Assembly: GCF_028368975.1 (NCBI RefSeq) | Contig: NZ_JAQNDM010000002.1 | Span: forward strand, 4,210,425 to 4,274,424 | DNA length: 64,000 nucleotides | Direction: 5' to 3' | Source: Stigmatella ashevillena | GTDB taxonomy: Bacteria; Myxococcota; Myxococcia; Myxococcales; Myxococcaceae | Shown: positions 1 through 8,109 of the stretch, in pieces | How the letters are laid out: each line of letters starts with the position of its first letter | Position numbering within the stretch: the stretch's first letter is position 1 | Made by a program: the position numbers and the translations under genes | Notes under the pieces: model-generated | The model's input: the letters and a program-made list of their open reading frames with translations, nothing else | What the model was told of the DNA's origin: nothing | Databases searched by the model: none

Positions 1-200
1 AGCCCGCGCTGGCCGAGCCCGATGGAACCCTGCTGACGGCGCAGGGCGCCGAGCGGCTCGCGAGCGCCTTCGTCAAAGAGCTGCTGGCAGGCTACGAAGC
101 CTCCAAAGCCACCTCCGCAGAGGCAGGCCAGGCCCGCGTGCAGACGAAGGGAACCTCTCCCGTGCCTGCCCCCACCGCCCATGCCGCGGAGGGCGGCTGA
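1..200 (+). CDS. C-terminal end of an SGNH/AlgJ-like protein (partial)
   Basis: An open frame enters from the left edge and ends with TGA at 198-200, giving about 65 residues. The stretch LTAQGAERLASAFVKEL resembles the last helix of SGNH hydrolase/AlgJ-DltD-like proteins, where a conserved LTxxGxxxxA segment follows the catalytic Asp-His. It ends one base before the next ATG, so the two genes are translationally linked. MBOAT acyltransferases are usually encoded beside such an SGNH partner in acylation systems for extracellular polysaccharide. The tail after the helix is Ala/Pro/Thr-rich and looks disordered. Family assignment is inference from a short fragment. Confidence 0.45.
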   Translation, partial: PALAEPDGTLLTAQGAERLASAFVKELLAGYEASKATSAEAGQARVQTKGTSPVPAPTAHAAEGG

Positions 201-201
201 C

Positions 202-1620
202 ATGCAGTCCACCAGCATCCCCTACCTGGTCTTCCTGGCGCTCACCTTCGCGCTGTACTGGGCCGTGCACCGCCACCGCGTGGCGCGGCTGGGGGTGCTG
301 CTCGTCGCGAGCCTGTGCTTCTACGTGGCCTGGACGCCCCTGCCCATCCTCGTCTTCTTCGTGGGAGCGGGCTTCGACCACCTGGTGGTGAAGGGGCTGG
401 CGCGGGCGCAGTCCCCCCGGACGCGCAAGGCGCTGGTGACGGCGTCGGTGGTCTTCAACCTGGGGCTGCTGGGCACCTTCAAATACGCGGACCTGTTCCG
501 CCAGACGGCCCAGTCCCTGCTGGCGCCGCTGGGGGTGCACGTGCGCGCCGAGCCCTTCGGGTGGCTGTTGCCCATCGGGCTGTCCTTCCTGTGCTTCCAG
601 GCCATCAGCTACGTGGTGGACGTGTACCGGGGCAAGGCGAGCGCGGAGCACAGCTACCTGGAGCACCTGCTCTACCTGCTCTTCTTCCCGCGCGTGGTGT
701 CGGGTCCCATCGTCCGGGCCTCGGCCCTGCTGGAGCGCTTCGGAGAGGTGCCCACGCTCACGCCCGAAGCCGGAGGCCGCGCGCTGTACCGCATCGCCGT
801 GGGCCTGGTGAAGAAGCTGGTCATCGCGGACGTGCTCGGCAGCGGGCTGGTGGACCCCGTGTTCGGCAACCCCGAGGCCTACACCTCGGCCGAGTGCCTG
901 GTGGCGGCGGTGGCCTACACCTTCGAGCTGTACCTGGACTTCTCGGGGTACTCGGACGTGGCCATTGGCGCGGCGGCGCTCTTTGGCTTCGAGTTCCCGG
1001 AGAACTTCCAGCGGCCCTACCTGGCGCGCAACCTGTTCGAGTTCTGGAACCGCTGGCACATGAGCCTGTCGAGCTGGCTCCGGGACTATCTGTACATTCC
1101 CCTGGGCGGCAACCGGCGCTCGAAGCCGCGGGTGCTCTTCAACCTGATGATGGTGATGGTGCTGGGCGGCCTGTGGCACGGGGCGGACTGGCGCTTCGCC
1201 ATCTGGGGCGGTGTGCACGGCGTAGGCCTGGGGCTGCTGCGCACCTGGTGGTGGATTCGCGGCGGCAGGCCCGAGTCCGCGGGGCCCCTGCGGGTGGGCC
1301 TGGGCATACTGGTCACCTTCACCGTGGTGGTGCTCACGCGCGTGGTGTTCCGGGCACCGGACCTGGCCCATGCCGGAGCGTTCTACGCGCGCATGGCCCT
1401 GGGCATGCCCGGGTTGGACAACGTGAGCGGTCTGGTCTGGGCCATGCTGGGGGTGGCGGTGGTGAGCCACATGCTGCCCATGCGCCTCTTCCACGACGCG
1501 GGGACGCTCTTCGTGCGCATGCCCGCGCCGGTACGCGCGGTGGTGCTGGTGCTCATTGGCCTGGGCATCCGCCACCTGTCGGCGGTGGAGACGCGGCCCT
1601 ACGTCTATCTCCAGTTCTGA
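202..1620 (+). CDS. MBOAT family O-acyltransferase (AlgI/PatA-like)
   Basis: A 472-residue polytopic membrane protein. The family transfers acyl (often acetyl) groups to polysaccharides or lipids, here probably across the inner membrane together with the SGNH-like partner just upstream. The MBOAT core is clear: FWNRWHMSLSSWLRDYLYIP, the NRR loop after it, and the catalytic-type His in GGLWHGADWRFAIWGG. About ten hydrophobic segments are spread along the length. I chose the ATG at 202 rather than 181 because GGAGG at 188-192 sits 9 bases before it and the 181 ATG lies inside the upstream gene. Confidence 0.85.
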   Translation: MQSTSIPYLVFLALTFALYWAVHRHRVARLGVLLVASLCFYVAWTPLPILVFFVGAGFDHLVVKGLARAQSPRTRKALVTASVVFNLGLLGTFKYADLFRQTAQSLLAPLGVHVRAEPFGWLLPIGLSFLCFQAISYVVDVYRGKASAEHSYLEHLLYLLFFPRVVSGPIVRASALLERFGEVPTLTPEAGGRALYRIAVGLVKKLVIADVLGSGLVDPVFGNPEAYTSAECLVAAVAYTFELYLDFSGYSDVAIGAAALFGFEFPENFQRPYLARNLFEFWNRWHMSLSSWLRDYLYIPLGGNRRSKPRVLFNLMMVMVLGGLWHGADWRFAIWGGVHGVGLGLLRTWWWIRGGRPESAGPLRVGLGILVTFTVVVLTRVVFRAPDLAHAGAFYARMALGMPGLDNVSGLVWAMLGVAVVSHMLPMRLFHDAGTLFVRMPAPVRAVVLVLIGLGIRHLSAVETRPYVYLQF

Positions 1621-1629
1621 GGCTTCGGC

Positions 1630-2220
1630 TCAAGCAAAGCCGGGCGGGGCCACTTCGGAGACGAGGGCCAGCAACCGGCGGAGAATGCGCGCCGTGGCCC
1701 CCCAGACCACGTGGGAGTTGTAGGTGTAGAAGTCCACGTCGTATTCGATGCCCTGGTACGTGCGCTTCTCGGTGCGGTGCAGGGTGGGCTCCAGCAGCCC
1801 CCGCAGCGGCACCTCGAGGATGAAGGACACCTCCTCGGGGTTCGGCTGGTACTGCCCATCTCCGGGAATGACCCCCACGAAGGGCTGGATGCGGAAGGAC
1901 GTCGTGGTGGGCACCTCGTCCAGCATGCCCAGCACGCGCACGCGAGACCGGGAGATGCCCAGCTCCTCCTCCGTCTCCCGGAGCGCGGTGTGCAGGGCGG
2001 TGGCGTCCTCCGGATCCCTGCTCCCCCCGGGAAAGGAGAACTGGTCGGCGTGGTTGCGCAGGTGGGCCGGCCGGCGCGTGAAGAGGATGTGAGGAACCCC
2101 CTCGCGCTCGAAGAGCGGAACCAGCACCGAGGACTCGCGCAACACCCGCCCTGGCAGGTTCAGGGCCTGCGGGGGCAATGAGGAGAGCCGGGTCTCCAAG
2201 GCATCGAAGAGCGCGTCCAC
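1630..2220 (-). CDS. NUDIX hydrolase, CoA-pyrophosphatase type
   Basis: A 196-residue protein starting with GTG. The Nudix helix is seen as GGSRDPEDATALHTALRETE followed by EELGI (about residues 65-89), with the Glu residues of REtxEE that bind Mg. The spacing and the PGG...D...ALRE form fit the NudL/Pcd1 subgroup that hydrolyses CoA and acyl-CoA; this substrate is family knowledge, not shown here. The GTG start lies one base after the stop of uppP upstream, so the two genes form a coupled pair. It converges on the MBOAT gene with only 9 bases between stops. Confidence 0.8.
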   Translation of the reverse strand: MDALFDALETRLSSLPPQALNLPGRVLRESSVLVPLFEREGVPHILFTRRPAHLRNHADQFSFPGGSRDPEDATALHTALRETEEELGISRSRVRVLGMLDEVPTTTSFRIQPFVGVIPGDGQYQPNPEEVSFILEVPLRGLLEPTLHRTEKRTYQGIEYDVDFYTYNSHVVWGATARILRRLLALVSEVAPPGFA

Positions 2221-2221
2221 G

Positions 2222-3115
2222 TCAGTCCGTCACCTGCTTCTCCACGGAAGGCTTCACGGGCTGCTCGGGCGGCGTGAGGTTCTCCACACCCGACAGCGGC
2301 TGAAGCACCCCGGCCTGCAACAGGCCGATCAGCGCCAGCCCCAGGGCCACCCGGTACACGACGAAGACCAAGGTGGAGCGGGTGCGCAGGTAGCGAATCA
2401 GCCAGGCGATGGCCGCCCAGCCTGAGCCAAAAGCCACGAGCGTCCCGGTCCACAGCGCCAGGGCGGACGGCCGGGCATCGGCCTCCAGCAGGTGCTTGAG
2501 CTCAAAGAGCCCGGCCAGGGAGGTGGCGGGAATAGAGAGCAAGAAGGAGTAGCGCGCGGCATCTTCCCGCCGAAGTCCCAACGACAGCGCCCCCGTGAGC
2601 GTGGTGCCCGAGCGCGACGAGCCCGGAATGAGCGCCAGCGCCTGCCACAGGCCAATGAGGATGCCATCCCGCCAACGCATGTCCGCCAGCGTGCGCTTGT
2701 GCGAGGCGATCCGTTCCACCACGAAGAGGATGAGCGCCAGGACGATGAGGCTCCCCGAGATGATGTAGAGCGAGCGCAGCGAACTCTCGATGTGCTTCTT
2801 GAGGACAAGGCCACACACCCCGATGGGCAGGGTCCCCACCAGGACGAACCACGCCAGCCGGGATTCGAGGGTCGCAAACGGCTGGCGGCGCACGAGCCCT
2901 TGAAAGAAGGCCACGGTGAGCTTGACCAAGTCGCTCCGGAAATAGATGAGCACGGCGGCCACGGTGCCCAGTTGGATGACGGCGGAGTAGGCCGCCCCCG
3001 GATCCTGCCAGCCGAACAGCTCGGGAACGATGCGCAGGTGCGCCGTGGAGCTGATGGGAAGGAACTCGGTGAGGCCCTGGACCAGCCCGAGGACGATGGC
3101 TTCGATGAGGCTCAT
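2222..3115 (-). CDS. uppP: undecaprenyl-diphosphatase UppP/BacA
   Basis: A 297-residue inner-membrane phosphatase that recycles undecaprenyl pyrophosphate to undecaprenyl phosphate for peptidoglycan and polysaccharide synthesis. Both family motifs are present: EFLPISSTAHL near the N terminus (the first catalytic loop, usually (E)xxxE...PVSSxxH) and IPGSSRSGTT (PGxSRSG). About eight membrane segments are visible. I placed the start at the Met of MSLIEAIVLGLVQG by homology; no good Shine-Dalgarno precedes it, and a longer in-frame ATG exists at 3166. It is coupled to the downstream NUDIX gene. Confidence 0.9.
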   Translation of the reverse strand: MSLIEAIVLGLVQGLTEFLPISSTAHLRIVPELFGWQDPGAAYSAVIQLGTVAAVLIYFRSDLVKLTVAFFQGLVRRQPFATLESRLAWFVLVGTLPIGVCGLVLKKHIESSLRSLYIISGSLIVLALILFVVERIASHKRTLADMRWRDGILIGLWQALALIPGSSRSGTTLTGALSLGLRREDAARYSFLLSIPATSLAGLFELKHLLEADARPSALALWTGTLVAFGSGWAAIAWLIRYLRTRSTLVFVVYRVALGLALIGLLQAGVLQPLSGVENLTPPEQPVKPSVEKQVTD

Positions 3116-3245
3116 AGGTGGGAGGTGCCGGATGTATGCCCTCCCCCACCGGCCCGCAAGGCCCATGTCCCCCGCCCGGCGTGTTCCTTCCCGAATCCGT
3201 CCAGCGGTGGGCAGGACCCCTTGCGGCTAGTCTTCCCCTTCGACC

Positions 3246-3716
3246 ATGCCCCCTGCCCCTGTCTGTCCCTGCACCTCGGGTCTCCGCTACCGCCAGTGCT
3301 GTGCCCCCTACCACCGAGGTGAGGCCGAGCCGCCAGATGCCGAAGCGCTGATGCGCTCGCGCTACAGCGCCTTCGCGCTCCGGGAGGTGGGGTACCTCTG
3401 GAAGACCCTGCACCCGGAGCACCCGGACCGCTCACGCCCCGAAGCGGACATGCTGCGCGAGCTGCGCACCTCCGCGCAGAGCCACCAATACCCGGGGCTC
3501 GTGGTGATGGACCGGAGCCCTCCGGATGCCCAGGGGGTGGCCCAGGTGCTCTTCTTCGCCAAGGTCTTCGAGCGCGGCAAGGACCGCTCCTTCGTGGAGC
3601 TCTCGGACTTCCGCCACGATGGGACCGGATGGCGCTATGTCTCCGGAGTGCTGCGTCCCCTGGGCGAACTCTCCGGCCCGCCCGAGCAGCTCACGCGGGC
3701 GACCTTCCCCCGCTGA
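3246..3716 (+). CDS. YchJ-like protein with SEC-C zinc motif (UPF0225)
   Basis: A 156-residue cytoplasmic protein. The N terminus carries CPCTSGLRYRQCC, the CxCx8CC SEC-C zinc-binding motif, followed by the YchJ core with LMRSRYSAFAL and a Trp-containing NTF2-like half ending in GVLRP. This is the normal size and layout of the UPF0225 family. Its biochemical role is not established. It converges on metK across a short gap that contains a hairpin. Confidence 0.82.
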   Translation: MPPAPVCPCTSGLRYRQCCAPYHRGEAEPPDAEALMRSRYSAFALREVGYLWKTLHPEHPDRSRPEADMLRELRTSAQSHQYPGLVVMDRSPPDAQGVAQVLFFAKVFERGKDRSFVELSDFRHDGTGWRYVSGVLRPLGELSGPPEQLTRATFPR

Positions 3717-3719
3717 CCC

Positions 3720-3759
3720 AAAACACAGCGCGCGGCCTCCCCAGGGGAAGACCGCGCGC
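3720..3759 (-). terminator. rho-independent terminator of metK
   Basis: An inverted repeat with arms GCGCGCGG and CCGCGCGC (3728-3735 / 3752-3759) plus inner C4/G4 pairing. On the minus strand it is followed by TGTGTTTT, so it reads as a terminator for metK. On the plus strand no T-run follows. Confidence 0.6.
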
Positions 3760-3787
3760 GCGGGTTCAACAGAATGCAGAGAGCCTG

Positions 3788-4969
3788 TTACGGGCTGCCC
3801 ACGGCCTTCAGGCGGCTGCGGCCTGCCAGGGCCTCGCGCAGCGCATCCTTCTTATCGGTGCGCTCCCAGGTGAACTCCTTCTCGGAGCGGCCGAAGTGCC
3901 CATACGCGGCGGTCTTCTGGTAGATGGGCCGCAGCAGGTCCAGGTGCTCGGTGATTTCACGCGGACGCAGGCCGAACACCTGACGCACCGCCAGGGCAAT
4001 CTTCTCCTCCGGGACGGTGGCCGTACCGAACGTCTCCACCATCACGCTCACCGGCTCGGCGACACCGATGGCGTAGGAGACCTGCACCTCGCACCGGCGG
4101 GCCAGGCCCGCGGCCACCACGTTCTTGGCGATGTAGCGCCCCATGTACGCCGCGGAGCGGTCCACCTTGGACGGGTCCTTGCCAGAGAAGGCGCCGCCAC
4201 CGTGACGGCCCATGCCGCCGTAGGTGTCGACGATGATCTTCCGGCCCGTCACGCCCGAGTCGCCCATGGGGCCACCCACCACGAAGCGGCCCGTGGGGTT
4301 GATGAAGAACTTGGTCTTCTTGTCGATGAGCTTGGCCGGCAGCGCCCGGGCGATGACGTCCTCGCGCAGCGCCTCATGGATCTTCTTGTTGGAGATCTCC
4401 TCGGCGTGCTGCGTGGACACCACCACGGTGTCGATGCGCACCGGGCGCCCCTCGCGGTACTCCACCGAGACCTGGCTCTTGCCGTCCGGACGGATCCACG
4501 GGTGCGCCTTGCGGCGGACCTCGGCCAGCCGCCGGGTGAGGGCGTGGGCATAGTGGATGGGGGCCGGCATCAGCTCCGGCGTCTCATCGCAGGCATAGCC
4601 GAACATCATTCCCTGGTCGCCGGCGCCCTGGTCCTTCTTGTTGTCCACGCCGCGCGCGATGTCCTGGCTCTGGCCCTCGATGGCCACCATGACGCCACAG
4701 GTGTGGCCGTCGTAGCCCATGGAGCTATCGGTGTAGCCGATGCGGCAGATGGTCCCACGGACGATCTTCGGGATGTCCACGTAGCAGTTGGTGGTCACCT
4801 CGCCAGCAACAATGGCGAGTCCGGTCTTGACCAGGGTCTCCACGGCGACGCGCGCCTGCGGATCCTTGGCGATGATGGCATCCAGCACTCCATCGGAGAT
4901 CTGATCGGCGATCTTGTCCGGGTGGCCTTCAGTGACGGATTCAGACGTGAACAGGAAGTCGGTAGGCAT
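3788..4969 (-). CDS. metK: S-adenosylmethionine synthetase
   Basis: A 393-residue cytosolic enzyme making S-adenosylmethionine from Met and ATP. The signatures are present: GHPDK near the N terminus (methionine/ATP site), [12 protein letters not shown] (first MAT signature) and [19 protein letters not shown] (P-loop-like second signature). The length matches bacterial MetK exactly. It is monocistronic, with its own predicted promoter and terminator. The leader of about 40 bases is too short to hold a SAM riboswitch. Confidence 0.96.
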   Translation of the reverse strand: MPTDFLFTSESVTEGHPDKIADQISDGVLDAIIAKDPQARVAVETLVKTGLAIVAGEVTTNCYVDIPKIVRGTICRIGYTDSSMGYDGHTCGVMVAIEGQSQDIARGVDNKKDQGAGDQGMMFGYACDETPELMPAPIHYAHALTRRLAEVRRKAHPWIRPDGKSQVSVEYREGRPVRIDTVVVSTQHAEEISNKKIHEALREDVIARALPAKLIDKKTKFFINPTGRFVVGGPMGDSGVTGRKIIVDTYGGMGRHGGGAFSGKDPSKVDRSAAYMGRYIAKNVVAAGLARRCEVQVSYAIGVAEPVSVMVETFGTATVPEEKIALAVRQVFGLRPREITEHLDLLRPIYQKTAAYGHFGRSEKEFTWERTDKKDALREALAGRSRLKAVGSP

Positions 4970-5015
4970 GGCTTCTCGGAAATGACGGGCAGTCGGAAAT
5001 CAGGAAAGGGCTTGA

Positions 5016-5045
5016 ACACTAGACGTGAGCATCTTGGCGAGTCAA
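5016..5045 (-). promoter_or_regulatory. predicted sigma70-type promoter of metK
   Basis: Reading the minus strand, TTGACT (5045-5040), an 18-base spacer, then TAGTGT (5021-5016). This sits about 47 bases upstream of the metK ATG. The -35 matches consensus at five of six positions; the -10 is weaker. Predicted by eye only. Confidence 0.4.
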
Positions 5046-5197
5046 ACACCTGAGAGGTCTTTGGGAGTTCGACAACCAGGGCCAGGCAGCCGGGCAGGGA
5101 CTGGCCGCCACGGGCCTGGGTGAATTTTGCGCGGCGTGGCGCGTTCCCTTGAGCTACAGGAAGCCCCGCTTTCTGACGAGAGGAACCAAGGATCCGT

Positions 5198-5782
5198 ATG
5201 AACATCCGCTCCCGAACCGTCCCCCTTCTGGCAGCCCTCCTCCTGGCCGTCCCGGCGCTCGCCGCGCCAAGTGAGGAGGTCGCCAAGCCCGTGAAGAGCA
5301 TGGTCCAGTCCGTGCGCTACGGGAAGGACCTGGCCGCCATCAAGTTCATGGACGGCGAGCAGCAGGCGCGCTTCTTGGTGGGCGAGGACTGGGACAAGGC
5401 CTCCGAGGCCCAGCGAAAAGAGTTCCTCCAGCTCTTTCAAACCCTCTTCGCCAAGATTGCCTTCCCCAAGGTGCGCGACAATTTCAAGAACCTCGCCGCC
5501 ATCAACTATGGCGAGCCCGAGGTGACGGGCGGCGACGCCAAGCTGGCCTCCACCGTCGTCATCCAGCACCCCATGAAGAAGCAGGAGCTGAAGCTCAAGT
5601 ACAGCCTGACCAAGGACAAGGCCGCCTGGCGCGTGGTGGACGTGGTGGTGCTGGGCGACTCCATGCTGACCGGCATCCGGGATGACCAGGTCCAGCCCCT
5701 CCTCAAGGAAGGCGGCTGGGACGCGCTGCTCAAGGCCATGCGCGAGAAGGACCAGGAGTTGGCCAAGGTGCCGCTGAAGTAG
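5198..5782 (+). CDS. MlaC/Ttg2D-like periplasmic phospholipid-binding protein
   Basis: A 194-residue secreted protein with a Sec signal peptide (hydrophobic LLAALLLAVPALAA, cleavage near residue 22). The mature part follows the MlaC/toluene-tolerance pattern: a helical N-terminal half with QRKEFLQLFQTLF, then a beta half ending with WRVVDVVVLGDSM. Members shuttle phospholipids, or hopanoids in the case of HpnM, between membranes. Downstream lie a polytopic Gcr-family protein and an MMPL/RND transporter. The MlaC-like plus RND pairing recalls HpnM-HpnN of hopanoid transport, but no hopanoid synthesis genes are in the window, so the cargo is unknown. Confidence 0.75.
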   Translation: MNIRSRTVPLLAALLLAVPALAAPSEEVAKPVKSMVQSVRYGKDLAAIKFMDGEQQARFLVGEDWDKASEAQRKEFLQLFQTLFAKIAFPKVRDNFKNLAAINYGEPEVTGGDAKLASTVVIQHPMKKQELKLKYSLTKDKAAWRVVDVVVLGDSMLTGIRDDQVQPLLKEGGWDALLKAMREKDQELAKVPLK

Positions 5783-5883
5783 CCTGTGCTCCGCTGCCCC
5801 CTGTGCCGCCAACCGGGCCCCTTCGCATAGGAGGGGGCCTGCGGACCGTGTAGGCTCTGGCCTCCCTCGAACCTCGGCCGGTG

Positions 5884-8031
5884 ATGTCCGCTTCTCCGTC
5901 CTCCCCTCCTTCCATTCGCAGCGAGCCCTCGTGCCGCGAAATGGATGCCTTCTGCCTGCGGTACGCCCCACGCGCTCCGGGGCACGCGGCCGTGAGGGAC
6001 CTGTGCCGGTTGCTGTACGTCATTCCCAGTGAGGACCGAGAGGCGAGGGATGCCTGGGTCGAACGCTGCATTGCGTGGCTGAGAGAGCCGCGCTCCGCCT
6101 CTGGGCTGCACGAGGAGGAGGAGCCCCAGCCCCTGGCCGCCTCCCGTCTGAAGCTGCTGGTCCGAGTACTGGAGGGCGAGCGCACCACGCGGCTGTCCCT
6201 GTCCCGGCTGGTAGGCGCCATCTGTGCCGAGGCGCATGGCCTGAAGCTCTTCGCCCAAGTGGGGCTCGCGGACCATCCGGGATTCCTCTCCGAGCTGGCG
6301 GACCGCGTGCTGCAGCGCCTCCTGCCGACCCCGCCCGACCCCGAGCGCCTCTCGGACCTGCTGCACCTGTTTCCAAAGCCCGAGGATGTCACCTGGCTGG
6401 AATCCCTGCCCGCGGGGTCCCTGGCCCGGCTCCTGGCCCTGGTGGGAGAACCTCCGCCCCCGCTGCCCGATCCCGGAATGGTGTTCCGGGCCCACCTCGT
6501 GGATGCGCTCATGCTGCTGGCCACGCGGACCGCGGCGCAAGGCCTGGCCGAGGAGGTCCGCGACCGCAGCCCGGGCATGGCCTTCCGCGCCTCGCCCTTC
6601 CTGCGCTTGCGCCGCACGTGTGATGGCGTGCTCGCCCGGAATGCCGCACCGGACACGCTCCGGGAGCTGGAAACCGCCGTGGCGGATTGCCGGAGCGTGA
6701 CGGACACCGTCACCCAGCACCTGGAGCAGTCCGGGCTGAGCGTGAAGCTGGTGTACCGGCTGGACGCCATCCGGGGCGGGCTGGACCGGCTGGAGGCCAT
6801 CGCGCGGGTGCTGGGCGCCTCGCCCGGGGAAGCGCGCTGCCGTGAAGGGCTGGCGCTGATCCTCCACCTGCTGCGGCAGGCGCACGAGGAGCGCTCCGTG
6901 CGCGAGTTGGCGAAGACCCACCTGCGGCTCATGGCGCGCACCACCATCGAGCGTGTCGGCCACTCGGGCGAGCACCCCCTCATCTCCACGCGGGCCGAGT
7001 TCCACGCCATGGTGCACTCGGCCTCCGGGGGAGGGCTGCTCGCCGCCGTCACCGCCGCCCTCAGCCTCTTCCTCGACAAGCTGCCGCTGGCTCCCTTCTT
7101 CACGGGCCTCGTCTCCACCTTCAATTACGCGGGCAGCTTCGTGCTGATGCAGTTCCTGGGCCTCACGCTGGCCGCCCGGCAACCGTCGATGACGGCCGCC
7201 ATGCTGGCGGGCGCCATGGGCGGAAAGGGTCCCCGGCCTGGACGGCTGGAGCGGCTGGAGGAACTCATCCCCTGCCTCACCCGGTCCCAGCTCGCGGCGC
7301 TGCTGGGCAACCTGAGCTGCGTCCTGCTCGCCTCGGTGGGCCTGACCCTGCTCTACCATCAGTCCACAGGCCGCCCCCTGCTCGAGCCCGAGCAGGCCCA
7401 GTCGGTGATCGACTCCCTCCACCCCTGGCGCAGCGCCACCCTCGCCTGGGCAGCCCTCACCGGGGCGCTGCTGTGGGCGGCCAGCCTGGCCTCTGGCTGG
7501 CTGGAGAACTTCTTCGTCTACCGCCGCCTCCCCGAAGCCCTGGCCCACCACCGGGGCCTCCAGCGGCTGCTGGGGGATGCAGGCGCCCATGGCCTCGCGG
7601 GCTTCATGCTGCGCCACGTGGGGGGCATTGGAGGGGCCCTCACACTGGGGGTGTTGCTGGCCGTGGTGCCCAAGGTGGGCTCTTTCTTCGGCCTGCCCCT
7701 GGAGGTGCGCCACGTCACCCTGTCCCTGGGCTCCCTGGCGCTGGCCGGAGGGGCCCTGGGCGCCCAGGCCGTGCTGACCTGGGGCTTTTTCGCCGCCCTG
7801 CTGGGCACCCTGGGCATCGCGGTGCTCAACATCGGCGTCTCCTTTGCCCTGGCCTTGACGGTGGCCCTGAGGGCGAGGGACATCACCTCCCAGGAGAGCT
7901 GGCGGCTGCTCCGCTGGGTAGGGCTGCGCCTGATGAAGGAGCCCCGCTCCTTCCTCCTGCCCCCCCCTGTGCCGCCTGCCCCCGCCGCCCCTGAGCAACC
8001 CGTCCCCGCGCCTGCCCAGACCGAGGGCTGA
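5884..8031 (+). CDS. Gcr-family ('site-specific recombinase') integral membrane protein
   Basis: A 715-residue protein. The first ~370 residues are soluble and helical; the rest holds about six to seven membrane segments. The hallmark of the family is GHSGEHPLISTRAEFHAM near residue 359, followed by a small-residue-rich run (SASGGGLLAAVTAA) and a segment with NYAGSFVLMQFLGLTLA. The family is called site-specific recombinase (Gcr) in databases, but a polytopic membrane protein with no recombinase catalytic motif is unlikely to recombine DNA. The true role is unknown. ATG 5884 follows an in-frame GTG at 5881; no clear ribosome site is seen. Between a MlaC-like and an RND gene, a role in envelope lipid traffic is an inference. 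Confidence 0.7.
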   Translation: MSASPSSPPSIRSEPSCREMDAFCLRYAPRAPGHAAVRDLCRLLYVIPSEDREARDAWVERCIAWLREPRSASGLHEEEEPQPLAASRLKLLVRVLEGERTTRLSLSRLVGAICAEAHGLKLFAQVGLADHPGFLSELADRVLQRLLPTPPDPERLSDLLHLFPKPEDVTWLESLPAGSLARLLALVGEPPPPLPDPGMVFRAHLVDALMLLATRTAAQGLAEEVRDRSPGMAFRASPFLRLRRTCDGVLARNAAPDTLRELETAVADCRSVTDTVTQHLEQSGLSVKLVYRLDAIRGGLDRLEAIARVLGASPGEARCREGLALILHLLRQAHEERSVRELAKTHLRLMARTTIERVGHSGEHPLISTRAEFHAMVHSASGGGLLAAVTAALSLFLDKLPLAPFFTGLVSTFNYAGSFVLMQFLGLTLAARQPSMTAAMLAGAMGGKGPRPGRLERLEELIPCLTRSQLAALLGNLSCVLLASVGLTLLYHQSTGRPLLEPEQAQSVIDSLHPWRSATLAWAALTGALLWAASLASGWLENFFVYRRLPEALAHHRGLQRLLGDAGAHGLAGFMLRHVGGIGGALTLGVLLAVVPKVGSFFGLPLEVRHVTLSLGSLALAGGALGAQAVLTWGFFAALLGTLGIAVLNIGVSFALALTVALRARDITSQESWRLLRWVGLRLMKEPRSFLLPPPVPPAPAAPEQPVPAPAQTEG

Positions 8032-8109
8032 GAATGTTGGCTGCCCCAGCGGGCGGGCACCCTGGCAACGCTTCCGGGCAGCACCGTTTGCCGGTAGGGT
8101 CGCGCGCAC

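Noticed and set aside
181-201. Upstream ATG at 181 as start of the MBOAT gene
   Set aside because: It lies within the preceding gene and the ribosome site GGAGG suits the ATG at 202.
4970-5197. A possible SAM or SAH riboswitch upstream of metK
   Set aside because: The predicted leader is only about 40 bases and no conserved aptamer pairing was seen.
5884-8031. A mobile-element site-specific recombinase
   Set aside because: The Gcr label is historical; the protein is polytopic and has no Ser/Tyr recombinase motif, and no attachment sites or element borders are seen.
5506-8109. An 867-residue minus-strand frame across the MlaC-like and Gcr genes
   Set aside because: It crosses two real plus-strand genes and has low-complexity Gly/Gln/His composition.
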